Assembly: GCA_937974825.1 (NCBI GenBank) | Contig: CALJVD010000022.1 | Location: forward strand, 1 to 40,176 | Reading direction: 5' to 3' | DNA from: an uncultured Oceanospirillaceae bacterium | GTDB lineage: Bacteria > Pseudomonadota > Gammaproteobacteria > Pseudomonadales > Oceanobacteraceae | Length of the DNA: 40,176 nt | In this document: in pieces, positions 7,301-15,940 of the stretch | Position numbering within the stretch: position 1 is the stretch's first letter | How the letters are laid out: every line of letters begins with the position of its first letter | Made by a program: the position numbers and the translations under genes | Notes under the pieces: generated by a model | What the model was told of the DNA's origin: nothing | The model's database searches: none | The model's input: only the letters and a program-made list of their open reading frames with translations

Positions 7301-7858
7301 TTAAAGATTTAATTCGGTTAGATACTGGCTAATATCGAGTTCTGGAAGTGGCTTGGGATTTTGGTTTTTATGGCCCACGTAAACAAACCCGACAATTTGT
7401 TCGTTGTCAGCTAAGCCTATGGCTTCAGCTACTAGTGGGTTATGCGCTGGGTCACCTGTACGCCAGATGGCACCTAAACCTAAAGCCCAAGCAGCATTAA
7501 TAATATTTTGTGTACTGGCTGCTGTAGAGTGTAACTGTTCAATTTTGGGAATTTTAGGGTGATCTTTACTTGCGTTAACCGCAATAATAATAAGCGGTGC
7601 TCGCATGGGCAGGTTCATAATTTTAATTTGCTGATCTTCCGCCATTTCCTGCCAACCTTCGGTACAATTCAAGAAAACTTGACCTAGCTCCTTTCGCTGG
7701 TCACCCTGAACTGCTATAAAACGGCTCGGCTTTAGCCATCCATGATCTGCAGCTCGTAACCCTGCTCGAATCATTGTTTCTAGCTGCTCAGAAGTAATCT
7801 CTGGCCCTGTTAACGCTGCTATAGAGTTTCTTTGAAGTAGTGTTTCAACTGCATTCAT
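7301..7858 (-). CDS. YdjA-like nitroreductase family protein
   Basis: A 185-residue flavin-dependent nitroreductase-fold protein. The N-terminal half matches E. coli YdjA in pattern: a short helix with the R/N-S motif at about residues 10-12, then ITSEQLETMIRAGLRAADHG (YdjA has a similar EQL...RAG.RAPDH stretch), RAPLIIIAV and GLGAIWRTG (FMN/dimer region), then IVGFVYVG near the end. Such proteins usually bind FMN and use NAD(P)H, but the physiological substrate of the YdjA group is not known. It is divergent from the adenylate cyclase gene across 123 bases. Confidence 0.85.
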   Translation of the reverse strand: MNAVETLLQRNSIAALTGPEITSEQLETMIRAGLRAADHGWLKPSRFIAVQGDQRKELGQVFLNCTEGWQEMAEDQQIKIMNLPMRAPLIIIAVNASKDHPKIPKIEQLHSTAASTQNIINAAWALGLGAIWRTGDPAHNPLVAEAIGLADNEQIVGFVYVGHKNQNPKPLPELDISQYLTELNL

Positions 7859-7981
7859 GTTTATACCTAGATATGATGTGTCTAAATTGAGAGTATACTA
7901 ATAATTTTTAATGTGGATGATTGCTGTTTATGAACGTACATTGTATACAAGCTATCAATAATAAGAAAAAACGAGTTTCTA

Positions 7982-9376
7982 ATGACGATTAAGATGGTGC
8001 CTAGTTCTTCTGCATTTAAGAACAAAAACTCGCCCAGACAAGACTATCTGTCACGCCTAACTGGCTATGGCATGACTGCCATTATTGTCTTAACCGGTTA
8101 TGCTCTAAATTACTTTGATTCTCGAGTTTTCATTATCGCGCTAGTCTGTGCTATCTATCCACATCTAACATTTTTGATCAGCCTACCATTTAGAAAAAAT
8201 TATCACCAAGTAACACGCAAAATACTCATTCATATTGATGCGGTCTTATGCGGTGTTTTACTCAGCTATTTGCACGTTTCCATTGAATTAGCCGTACTTT
8301 TTCTAATTATGATAAACACCAGTTTTATTATTGTAGGCAGTTTGTCTTACTGGGTTTTCTGCATAGTTTCGTTAGCTGCTGGAACGGTCTTAGGTACCTA
8401 CTTCTTTGGTGATGTTTCCTTAGGCCCTGTCCCTCCCCCCTTGTTCCTAATTACATCGTTAGGTGTAGGTTTACACTTAGCCTATATTGCTTATAACGCT
8501 AACCGACAAGCACGCGATCTAATTCGTTTAAAACTTAAGTACCAGAGTCAACTTGAGCGCTTTCAAATTCTTTCACAACAAGCCTCTAAATACGTTGCTC
8601 CACAAATATGGGAAACTATTTTTTCTGGTCGCCGACAAGTACGCCTAGAAACACAACGCAAAAAGCTAGTTGTGTTCTTCTCTGATATCGTTGGTTTCTC
8701 GGCTCTGTCTGATCAAATGGAAGCAGAAGCCTTTACCGATTTACTTAATCAATACTTAACTGATATGTCACGCATTGCACTCAAATACGGTGGCACAATC
8801 GACAAGTTTATTGGTGACGGTATTATGATTTTCTTTGGTGACCCTGTGAGTAAAGGCACTAAAAAAGATGCGTTAGCCTGTGTTTCTATGGCCATTGAAA
8901 TGCGCCGCCACATGTTAAGACTTCGTCAACAATGGAGTGAACTGGGCATTAGCTCTCCCCTACAAATTCGCATGGGTATTAACACCGGTTATTGTACTGT
9001 CGGTAACTTCGGTACAGAAAGCCGTATGGACTACACCATCGTCGGTAAAGAAGTAAACTTGGCCAGCCGCCTTGAAAGCAAAGCCGATCCTGGTGAAATC
9101 TTAATTTCTCACGAAACCTACGCATTAATTAAAGATAAAATCATTTGCCGTGAGCGTGGTAACACCCTAGTAAAAGGATTTAGAGACCCTATTCACATGT
9201 ATCAAGTGGTTGACTTTAGGCATGCCTTAGGTGGTAACTCAAGTTACATTAGTCAAGAAGCCGAAGGGTTTTCTCTTTACTTAGAATCGGACAAAGTAAA
9301 AGAGTCTGATAAAGAGAGAATAGCCGAAGAGCTGGAAAAAGTAGCAAGAAGACTACGCAATAAGATTACTACTTAA
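7982..9376 (+). CDS. Membrane-anchored class III adenylate cyclase (CyaB-like, MASE2-type N-terminus)
   Basis: The protein makes cAMP from ATP. Residues about 30-180 are mostly hydrophobic with several membrane segments and resemble the MASE2 sensor domain of Pseudomonas CyaB (463 residues; 464 here). A linker (LERFQILSQQASKYVAPQIW) leads to a C-terminal cyclase catalytic domain. Metal-binding aspartates are D235 (FFSDIVGFS) and D279 (FIGDGIMIFFGD). The adenine-selecting pair is K275 and D350 (MDYTIVGK), and N359 and R363 (VNLASRLE) stabilise the transition state. All catalytic residues are thus present in one chain, which should act as a homodimer. K/D at the purine-selecting sites argues against a guanylate cyclase. 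No receiver or HAMP domain is seen. Confidence 0.9.
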   Translation: MTIKMVPSSSAFKNKNSPRQDYLSRLTGYGMTAIIVLTGYALNYFDSRVFIIALVCAIYPHLTFLISLPFRKNYHQVTRKILIHIDAVLCGVLLSYLHVSIELAVLFLIMINTSFIIVGSLSYWVFCIVSLAAGTVLGTYFFGDVSLGPVPPPLFLITSLGVGLHLAYIAYNANRQARDLIRLKLKYQSQLERFQILSQQASKYVAPQIWETIFSGRRQVRLETQRKKLVVFFSDIVGFSALSDQMEAEAFTDLLNQYLTDMSRIALKYGGTIDKFIGDGIMIFFGDPVSKGTKKDALACVSMAIEMRRHMLRLRQQWSELGISSPLQIRMGINTGYCTVGNFGTESRMDYTIVGKEVNLASRLESKADPGEILISHETYALIKDKIICRERGNTLVKGFRDPIHMYQVVDFRHALGGNSSYISQEAEGFSLYLESDKVKESDKERIAEELEKVARRLRNKITT

Positions 9377-9396
9377 CTTACTGCGTAGCTGAACGC

Positions 9397-10218
9397 TTAC
9401 TGTCTGGTTAGAGCAAAATTGACGGCTTGCTCTTCAGGACTTGAACTGCGAAATGGATTGATATCTAACCCACCACGACGCACATAGCGCGCATAGACCG
9501 TCAATTTGCTTGGCTGACAGTGCTTAGTAAGGTCATGAAAGACTTGTTCAACACATTGCTCGTGAAAGCCTTGGTGCTGTCTTAACGACACTATGTACGC
9601 CAATAATGATGACTCATCAATCTTTTGACCTTCGTAATAAATATACAACGAGCCCCAGTCAGGCTGCCCCGTTACAGGACAGTTAGATTTCAGCAAATGG
9701 CTTTTTATCCATCCTTGATAGTTACCCGCAGCTGTTTTCAAAAGACTAGCATCAGGTTGATAGGTGTGTATTTCGACATCTAAATGGTCAATACAATGTG
9801 CTTCTGGTGGTTTAGGGAACTGTGCATCGACTTCATGGAGAATTACGCGCACATCGCCACCTGCCACCTGAGATAAGTCAGTTTGCATGCGCTGAATAAC
9901 ACTGTCTTTATTTTCAAACTTACTTTGATTGAACGAGTTTAGGTATAACTTAAATGACTTAGACTCGATCAAGTAAGGACTATCTGCAGGAATATGAAAC
10001 TCAGCCATATACACCACAGGCTTACCTTTTGGATTCAACCAAGAGATTTCATATCCATTCCAAATATCCGTGCCATAAAAGGTTACAGCATTGCGATCAT
10101 GACCTGATAACTTCCAACTTTCATCGCGTGCGATTGGAAAAAGCAGACTAGCATCATACACATCTTTGTATTCAGACTTCTGACCTAGGGGGTTTAATTC
10201 ACTATTTACGGATGCCAT
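9397..10218 (-). CDS. queF: NADPH-dependent 7-cyano-7-deazaguanine reductase
   Basis: QueF reduces the nitrile preQ0 to the amine preQ1 in queuosine (tRNA wobble) synthesis. The chain is 273 residues, the long two-domain (YqcD-like) form found in gammaproteobacteria. The catalytic cysteine is C180 in SNCPVTGQPDWGS, which forms the thioimide with substrate, with D187 as the proton donor. The motifs QHQGFHEQC and YVRRGGLDINPFRS near the C-terminus are diagnostic. It follows the ABC permease gene by 11 bases in the same direction, so they may share a transcript without an obvious functional link. It is convergent with the cyclase gene (20-base gap). Confidence 0.95.
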   Translation of the reverse strand: MASVNSELNPLGQKSEYKDVYDASLLFPIARDESWKLSGHDRNAVTFYGTDIWNGYEISWLNPKGKPVVYMAEFHIPADSPYLIESKSFKLYLNSFNQSKFENKDSVIQRMQTDLSQVAGGDVRVILHEVDAQFPKPPEAHCIDHLDVEIHTYQPDASLLKTAAGNYQGWIKSHLLKSNCPVTGQPDWGSLYIYYEGQKIDESSLLAYIVSLRQHQGFHEQCVEQVFHDLTKHCQPSKLTVYARYVRRGGLDINPFRSSSPEEQAVNFALTRQ

Positions 10219-10229
10219 TTAAATTCCAC

Positions 10230-11006
10230 TTATTTACGTAAGCCTGTGCCTTTATTTAATAACCAAAGGCTCCAAAGCGTTAGAAGTACAACAAACACAA
10301 CCAGCATCGATAACGCCACCATAATATTAATATCGCTGATACCTAATACGCCGTAGCGAAAGGTGTTTACCAAATGCAAAATGGGGTTCAATAAGGATAC
10401 TTTTTGCCAAAACTCGGGCAGCAAACTGATTGAATAAAACACCCCTCCTAAATAGGTTAAAGGGGCAATAAAGAAGGTGGGGACGATGGAAACATCATCA
10501 AACTTAGTGGCTAATAAGCCATTCACAAAACCACCCAAAGAAAACACAGTAGCGGCTAACACCACCACTAAGATAACCACCCAAATATTGTGTATTTGTA
10601 GGGAAGTAAAATACAAAGATACCAAAGTAACAATTATGCCTACGCCAATGCCTCGTGCCATACCACCAGCAACATAACCGAAGAGCATAGTTAACGGATG
10701 GACAGGAGCGACCATAAGCTCTTCAACACTGTGTTGAAACTTATTGCTAAAGAATGACGAAGAGACATTACTGTAAGCGCTAGTAATCACACTCATCATA
10801 ATCAAGCCAGGTACAATAAACGACATGTAGTCGACACCGTCCATCTCCCCTACCCGCTTGCCAATCAGCTGTCCGAACACCACAAAGTACAAGGTCATCG
10901 TAATGGCAGGTGGCAATAGGGTTTGCATCCAAATACGCATAAAACGGCGCACTTCTTTCTGGAAAATAGTATTAAAGGCAACCCACTGAATACGCAACAT
11001 ACTCAT
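10230..11006 (-). CDS. ABC-2 type transporter permease (YadH-like)
   Basis: A 258-residue integral membrane protein with about six hydrophobic segments and the ABC-2 permease pattern. This includes an amphipathic N-terminus (FQKEVRRFMRIW) and a C-terminal LLNPILHLVNTFRYG motif followed by a final membrane segment. Length and pattern match E. coli YadH (256). Its start overlaps the stop of the ATPase gene by one base (TAATG), so the two are translationally coupled subunits of one exporter. The exported substrate is unknown. E. coli yadGH has not given a firm answer that I know of. Confidence 0.9.
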   Translation of the reverse strand: MSMLRIQWVAFNTIFQKEVRRFMRIWMQTLLPPAITMTLYFVVFGQLIGKRVGEMDGVDYMSFIVPGLIMMSVITSAYSNVSSSFFSNKFQHSVEELMVAPVHPLTMLFGYVAGGMARGIGVGIIVTLVSLYFTSLQIHNIWVVILVVVLAATVFSLGGFVNGLLATKFDDVSIVPTFFIAPLTYLGGVFYSISLLPEFWQKVSLLNPILHLVNTFRYGVLGISDINIMVALSMLVVFVVLLTLWSLWLLNKGTGLRK

Positions 11007-11926
11007 TACTTATATCCTTTTACTAAGGCGACAAATAGCTCTTCTAAGCGGTTAGACTTAGTTCGCATGCTGCGCACTTCAATATTTTGTTCGGTTAACA
11101 TAGCAAAAATATGATTAATACTCTGACCTCTATTAACAGTAATCTCTAAGCCGTCTTCAGCGATACGCTTGTAATCAAAGCCTTCTAAACTGACATTGTC
11201 TGGCAAAGTTGTATTTAGATCTAAAATAAACACTTCAGTGTTTAATTGAGTAAGCAGATTACGGACACTGGTCGACTTAATAATTTCGCCTTCATCAATA
11301 ATGGCAATATTACGGCATAACTGTTCGGCTTCCTCGAGATAATGGGTAGTCAATATAATAGTAGTGCCTTGGTTGTTTAGCTCTTGCATAAACTCCCACA
11401 TAGAGCGCCTAATTTCGATATCCACACCGGCTGTTGGCTCATCGAGTATCAATACCTTAGGTTTGTGTATGAGCGCTCTAGCAATCATTAAACGACGCTT
11501 CATACCGCCAGACAGCATACGAGATTGCTTATTACGGTGTTCCCATAGATCCAATTCTTTCAGAAGCTTTTCGGCTTCATCTTTGACCTGTGAATGCGTA
11601 AGACCGAAATATCCCGCTTGGGTAATTAATATGTCATACACTTTTTCAAACTGATTAAAGTTGAATTCCTGAGGCACAACCCCTAAATAACGACGAGCAG
11701 AAAAGGCTTCTGTATTAACATCAAACCCCATTACTTCGGCGGTGCCAGAAGTTTTTTGAACCAGTCCAGATAAAATACCGAGTGTGGTAGACTTACCGGC
11801 ACCATTTGGACCTAGCAATGCAAAAAAATCACCCTGTTGAACACTAAGGTTGATTCCTTTTAAAGCTTTAAAACCATTGTTATAAACTTTGGTAAGGTCT
11901 TTTACGACCAATGCGGGAACCGACAT
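11006..11926 (-). CDS. ABC transporter ATP-binding protein (YadG-like)
   Basis: The 306-residue ATPase subunit of an ABC-2 exporter. Walker A is GPNGAGKST (residues 39-47), the signature is MLSGGMKRR, Walker B is VLILDEPTAG, and the H-loop histidine is in LTTHYLEEAEQL. A C-terminal extension of about 80 residues after the nucleotide-binding domain matches YadG (308). An alternative TTG one codon upstream (11929) adds a residue. ATG at 11926 is preferred although only a weak ribosome-binding site precedes it. It is the first gene of ATPase-permease-queF and lies only 21 bases from the divergent small gene at 11948, so its promoter must extend into that gene. Confidence 0.92.
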   Translation of the reverse strand: MSVPALVVKDLTKVYNNGFKALKGINLSVQQGDFFALLGPNGAGKSTTLGILSGLVQKTSGTAEVMGFDVNTEAFSARRYLGVVPQEFNFNQFEKVYDILITQAGYFGLTHSQVKDEAEKLLKELDLWEHRNKQSRMLSGGMKRRLMIARALIHKPKVLILDEPTAGVDIEIRRSMWEFMQELNNQGTTIILTTHYLEEAEQLCRNIAIIDEGEIIKSTSVRNLLTQLNTEVFILDLNTTLPDNVSLEGFDYKRIAEDGLEITVNRGQSINHIFAMLTEQNIEVRSMRTKSNRLEELFVALVKGYK

Positions 11927-11947
11927 CAAATAACCTATGAGTAAGAT

Positions 11948-12268
11948 ATGACAGAAAAACTGAATTACTACATCCAGCTTTTAAAAAATGTGCAGGAGCG
12001 TTTAACAAAAGCTCAAGAGAACGCACCTGAATTACTAAGTAATGATATTTTACACCAGTTAGAGGTAGTAATTAACTCTCTACTGGAACACAGTGATTCA
12101 GCCTATAGCTTAGGGCAAGATTGGATGGTACAGATGTTTACCCACCTTCCTCAATTTAATCCTGCTATCGAGCGTGAGTTACTGTGGTTTTTTGGCGGCG
12201 AATGCCTGCACTTTTTAAGTGATGATGAGATTGAGACGTTTCAGCAATTAGAAGATAGTGCTGAATAA
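11948..12268 (+). CDS. Conserved hypothetical protein, 106 residues
   Basis: A small, acidic, soluble-looking protein, probably largely helical, with a hydrophobic aromatic patch (ERELLWFFGGECLHFL) near residues 78-93. Codon use matches its neighbours and a GAGTAAG ribosome-binding site precedes the ATG, so it looks like a real gene. I think it resembles small uncharacterised proteins found beside YadGH-type transporters in Pseudomonas-like bacteria (a PA2817-like family), but this is memory rather than proof. It is divergent from the ATPase gene and convergent with sucD. No function can be given. Confidence 0.7.
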   Translation: MTEKLNYYIQLLKNVQERLTKAQENAPELLSNDILHQLEVVINSLLEHSDSAYSLGQDWMVQMFTHLPQFNPAIERELLWFFGGECLHFLSDDEIETFQQLEDSAE

Positions 12269-12276
12269 AAGAATGC

Positions 12277-12307
12277 ATCTACCGAGGAGCTTTGCCCCTC
12301 GGCAGAT
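12277..12307 (-). terminator. Hairpin at the end of the suc operon
   Basis: A long imperfect stem, ATCT-a-CCGAGG-a-GC / GC-c-CCTCGG-c-AGAT with a TTT loop, lies 7 bases after the sucD stop. On the minus strand it is followed by GCATTCTTTTATT, a moderate T-rich tail. It probably terminates the sdh-suc transcript and may also serve the small convergent gene. Confidence 0.7.
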
Positions 12308-12314
12308 TACTGTA

Positions 12315-13187
12315 TTACCAGCCAGTCACTTCTTTCAGTGCCTTACCGATATCCGCTAAGCTTTTAACGGTTTTAACACCAGCGTCTTCAAGTGCTGCAA
12401 ACTTCTCTGCTGCAGTACCTTTACCACCGGCAATGATGGCACCCGCATGACCCATGCGCTTACCTGCAGGTGCAGTCACACCAGCAATATAAGATACAAC
12501 AGGCTTAGTTACGTGCTCTTTAATGAACGCTGCGGCTTCTTCTTCAGCGCTACCACCGATTTCACCAATCATTACGATGGCTTCAGTTTGTAGGTCGCTT
12601 TGGAATAAACGCAAAATATCAATAAAGCTTGAGCCAGGAATTGGGTCACCACCAATACCTACACAGGTAGACTGGCCAAAACCGTAGTCTGTGGTCTGCT
12701 TAACCGCTTCGTAAGTTAATGTACCTGAGCGAGATACAATACCCACTTTACCTGGTAAGTGAATGTGACCTGGCATAATACCAATCTTACATTCACCCGG
12801 AGTGATAACGCCTGGGCAGTTAGGACCAATTAAGCGTACGCCTAATTCATCACATTTAACTTTTGCTTCAAGCATATCTAAGGTTGGGATACCTTCTGTA
12901 ATACAAACGATCAGCTTAATACCACCGTTAGCAGCTTCTAAAATAGAATCTTTACAGAAAGGTGCTGGTACATAGATAACAGATGCTTCAGCACCTGTAG
13001 ACTCTACCGCTTCTTTAACAGTGTTATATACAGGTAGACCAAGGTGAGTTGTACCGCCTTTACCAGGAGTTACACCACCCACCATTTTGGTGCCGTATGC
13101 AATGGCTTGCTCAGAGTGGAAAGTGCCTTGTGCACCGGTAAAACCCTGACAAATAACTTTAGTGTCTTTATTAATTAAAATACTCAT
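12315..13187 (-). CDS. sucD: Succinyl-CoA synthetase alpha subunit
   Basis: SucD carries the phosphohistidine and CoA-binding site of succinyl-CoA synthetase (succinyl-CoA to succinate with nucleoside triphosphate formation). The CoA-binding N-terminus (CQGFTGAQGTFH) and the phosphorylated histidine H247 (GKRMGHAGAI) are present. The 290-residue length is standard. A strong AAGGGG ribosome-binding site precedes the ATG. It is 9 bases after sucC, and together they form the alpha/beta enzyme. It is the last gene of the TCA operon. Confidence 0.97.
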   Translation of the reverse strand: MSILINKDTKVICQGFTGAQGTFHSEQAIAYGTKMVGGVTPGKGGTTHLGLPVYNTVKEAVESTGAEASVIYVPAPFCKDSILEAANGGIKLIVCITEGIPTLDMLEAKVKCDELGVRLIGPNCPGVITPGECKIGIMPGHIHLPGKVGIVSRSGTLTYEAVKQTTDYGFGQSTCVGIGGDPIPGSSFIDILRLFQSDLQTEAIVMIGEIGGSAEEEAAAFIKEHVTKPVVSYIAGVTAPAGKRMGHAGAIIAGGKGTAAEKFAALEDAGVKTVKSLADIGKALKEVTGW

Positions 13188-13196
13188 GATAACCCC

Positions 13197-14360
13197 TTAT
13201 TTAGCTGCTGCTTCGACAACTTTCTTGGCAGCGCCGGCCAAATCGGTATCAGCGATAATATTTAAGCCACTTTCAGATAAAAGTTTGGCGCCATTTTCAG
13301 CGTTGTTACCTTGTAAACGAACCACAACAGGAACTTTAACGCCTACTTCTTTAACCGCACCGATAACGCCTTCCGCGATCATGTCACAACGCACGATACC
13401 GCCGAAAATGTTAATAAACACAGCCTTAACAGCATCGTCTGAAAGAATAATTTTGAATGCTTCAACCACACGTTCTTTAGTTGCACCGCCGCCTACGTCT
13501 AGGAAGTTAGCTGGCGAACCACCGTGTAGCTTAACGATGTCCATGGTACCCATTGCAAGGCCAGCACCGTTAACCATACAACCAATATTGCCGTCTAATG
13601 CAACGTAGTTAAGATCCCACTCTGCTGCATGAGCTTCACGAGGGTCTTCTTGTGATGGGTCACGCATTTCTTGTAGATCTTTGTGACGGTATAACGCATT
13701 ACTGTCGATGCTCATTTTCGCATCAAGGCAGTGCAGGTTGCCTTCAGGGGTAATCACTAAAGGGTTAATCTCTAGAAGATCTAAGTCTTTTTCGTGGAAT
13801 AACTTAGATAAACCTAAGAAGATATTAGTGAACTGTTTAACCTGATCACCTTTTAAACCAAGTTTGAATGCTAATTCACGTCCTTGGTAAGGCTGAGCAC
13901 CTACTAATGGATCGATAGTTGCTTTAAGAATTTTTTCTGGTGTTTCTGCTGCTACGGTTTCAATTTCAACACCACCTTCCGTAGAAGCCATAAATACAAC
14001 ACGGCGCGAAGAGCGATCAATAACAGCGCCTAGGTATAACTCTTTATCGATGTCGGTAAGACTTTCAACCAGAATACGGCTAACAGGCTGGCCTTTTTCA
14101 TCGGTTTGGTAAGTAACTAAGTTTTTACCTAACCATTGTTCGGCAAAGGCTTTAATCTCTTCGGTTGAAGAAACCAGTTTAACGCCACCAGCTTTACCAC
14201 GACCGCCGGCATGTACTTGTGCTTTTACTACCCAACGGTCACCACCAATGGTTTCTGCTGCTTTCACTGCATCTTCTGCAGTGACGGCGGCAATACCTTT
14301 GGAAACTGGTAAGCCATATTGAGCAAAAAGCTGTTTACCCTGATATTCGTGTAGGTTCAT
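13197..14360 (-). CDS. sucC: Succinyl-CoA synthetase beta subunit
   Basis: SucC provides the nucleotide-binding ATP-grasp domain and the succinate site. The N-terminus MNLHEYQGKQLFAQYGLPV is diagnostic, the ATP-grasp region includes KAQVHAGGRGKAGGV, and the C-terminal domain has FINIFGGIVRCD and RLQGNNAENG. From the ATG at 14360 the protein is 388 residues, exactly the E. coli length. Longer in-frame upstream extensions are rejected because AGGATAA lies just before 14360. A 113-base gap with an inverted repeat separates it from lpdA. Confidence 0.97.
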   Translation of the reverse strand: MNLHEYQGKQLFAQYGLPVSKGIAAVTAEDAVKAAETIGGDRWVVKAQVHAGGRGKAGGVKLVSSTEEIKAFAEQWLGKNLVTYQTDEKGQPVSRILVESLTDIDKELYLGAVIDRSSRRVVFMASTEGGVEIETVAAETPEKILKATIDPLVGAQPYQGRELAFKLGLKGDQVKQFTNIFLGLSKLFHEKDLDLLEINPLVITPEGNLHCLDAKMSIDSNALYRHKDLQEMRDPSQEDPREAHAAEWDLNYVALDGNIGCMVNGAGLAMGTMDIVKLHGGSPANFLDVGGGATKERVVEAFKIILSDDAVKAVFINIFGGIVRCDMIAEGVIGAVKEVGVKVPVVVRLQGNNAENGAKLLSESGLNIIADTDLAGAAKKVVEAAAK

Positions 14361-14445
14361 CGCTTTTATCCTGTCTCTATTTGTTGGGTTTCCCAACATA
14401 CTTATGTATGTCTTTAGTCGATTTTGTCGACATCCGACGTAATTG

Positions 14446-14468
14446 AGGGGCTATTTTTAATAGCCCCT
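14446..14468 (-). terminator. Intercistronic 10-bp hairpin, lpdA-sucC
   Basis: AGGGGCTATT (14446-14455) and AATAGCCCCT (14459-14468) form a perfect inverted repeat 5 bases after the lpdA stop. There is no T-run after it on the minus strand, so partial termination, RNA processing or 3'-end protection are all possible. It could set a lower or separate level for sucCD. A second small stem GTCGA/TCGAC lies at 14417-14431. Confidence 0.5.
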
Positions 14469-14473
14469 TAAAC

Positions 14474-15916
14474 CTATTTTCTTTTCGCTTTTCTGTTCGC
14501 TTTATGAATGGCAACGTTGTTTACAGATAACGCCGCTTCATGTACGACTTCAGATAAGGTTGGGTGTGAGAACACCATCATGCCTAAGTCTTCAGCACTT
14601 GAACTGAACTCCATAGCAATGACTATTTGCTGACACAAATCACCCGCACTAGGACCAATAATGGTGGCACCTAAAATGCGATCGGTTTCAGCGTCGGCAA
14701 CGATTTTCACGAAACCATCAGTTTCATTCGCTGCCATTGCACGACCGTTAGCTACAAATGGGAACATGCCCACGTTGTAGTTCTCACCCGCTGCTTTCAG
14801 CTGATCTTCAGTTTTACCTACTGTTGCAATTTCTGGGTGCGTGTAGATTACCGATGGAATCACATCGTAGTTAATCTGTGCTTTATTACCGGCAATACGC
14901 TCAGCAACCATGACGCCTTCTTCAGACGCTTTGTGTGCAAGCATTGGACCACGAACAACGTCACCAACCGCCCAAATGCCTGGAGCATCTGTATGACAGA
15001 TTTCGTTAACATGGATAAATCCGCGCTCGTCTAAAATCACGCCGCTATCGCCTGCAAGTAGGCCTTCGGTGTATGGACGACGTCCAACAGCAACAATAAG
15101 TTTATCGAATACTTCTTGCTTCTCACCTTCGTTGTCTTGATAAGTGACTGTTACTTTCTTACCTTTTACTTCAGTAGAGGTAACACGCGCACTGAGACGA
15201 AGATCCATCCCCTGCTTTTTAAATAGCTTCATCGCTTCTTTAGCAACCGTTTGGTCAACTAAGTGCAAGAACTTATCTTGTGCTTCAATAACCACTACTT
15301 CTGAACCTAAACGGCTCCATACGCTACCCAGTTCTAGGCCGATAACGCCGGCACCAATAACGCCTAAACGTTTTGGTACAGAGGTAAATTCAAGCGCACC
15401 GCTTGAATCAACAATAATGTCGTCAGTAAGTGGCGCAGGTGGAATTTCAACAGGTACAGAACCTGTCGCAATAATAATATCTTCTGCTTCGATTATTTCT
15501 GGCTCAGAACCATGCGCAGTAAATTCAACTTTCTTGCCCGCTAATACTTTACCAGTACCTGCTAAGGCAGTGACGCCATTAGCTTTGAATAAGCTAGCAA
15601 CACCCATTGTCAGATTTTTAACAATCTGATTTTTACGCTGAAGCATTGCACCAACGTCCATCTTCACTTTACCAACAGTAATACCGTGTTGTTCTAACTG
15701 TTGTTGGGCTTCGACGTATTTTTGTGAACTATCTAACAGTGCTTTAGAAGGAATACATCCAACGTTTAAGCACGTACCACCATACACAGCTTTGCCTTCA
15801 TCGTTTAACCACTTATCGATACAAGCAGTTTTCAAACCTAATTGGGCACTGCGTATAGCGGCCACATAGCCTGCGGGGCCGCCACCAACAACAACTACAT
15901 CAAACTTTTTACTCAT
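14474..15916 (-). CDS. lpdA: Dihydrolipoamide dehydrogenase (E3)
   Basis: E3 reoxidises the dihydrolipoyl group of 2-oxo acid dehydrogenase complexes, passing electrons to NAD+ through FAD. The FAD motif GGGPAGY is at residues 11-17, the redox disulfide is C49-C54 (GGTCLNVGCIPSK), the NAD motif is GAGVIGLELGSVW, and the catalytic HPTLSEVVHEA is near the C-terminus. The 480-residue length is normal. An AAGGA ribosome-binding site precedes the ATG. Its position between sucB and sucC matches the Pseudomonas arrangement, where a dedicated E3 for 2-oxoglutarate dehydrogenase lies in the suc operon, unlike E. coli, where lpd is with aceEF. Confidence 0.95.
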   Translation of the reverse strand: MSKKFDVVVVGGGPAGYVAAIRSAQLGLKTACIDKWLNDEGKAVYGGTCLNVGCIPSKALLDSSQKYVEAQQQLEQHGITVGKVKMDVGAMLQRKNQIVKNLTMGVASLFKANGVTALAGTGKVLAGKKVEFTAHGSEPEIIEAEDIIIATGSVPVEIPPAPLTDDIIVDSSGALEFTSVPKRLGVIGAGVIGLELGSVWSRLGSEVVVIEAQDKFLHLVDQTVAKEAMKLFKKQGMDLRLSARVTSTEVKGKKVTVTYQDNEGEKQEVFDKLIVAVGRRPYTEGLLAGDSGVILDERGFIHVNEICHTDAPGIWAVGDVVRGPMLAHKASEEGVMVAERIAGNKAQINYDVIPSVIYTHPEIATVGKTEDQLKAAGENYNVGMFPFVANGRAMAANETDGFVKIVADAETDRILGATIIGPSAGDLCQQIVIAMEFSSSAEDLGMMVFSHPTLSEVVHEAALSVNNVAIHKANRKAKRK

Positions 15917-15940
15917 TCTTCGTTCCTTATTATTGGTGGA

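Noticed and set aside
7941..7950. Palindrome TTGTATACAA upstream of the cyclase gene
   Set aside because: Only 10 bases, AT-rich, no second copy seen; too weak to call an operator.
13162..13608. Long plus-strand open frame over the sucD/sucC junction
   Set aside because: Antisense to two strongly conserved genes, low-complexity Ser/Thr/Pro-rich product typical of a reverse-frame shadow.
15144..15629. 161-codon plus-strand frame inside lpdA
   Set aside because: Antisense to lpdA, no ribosome-binding site, composition follows the codon pattern of the real gene.
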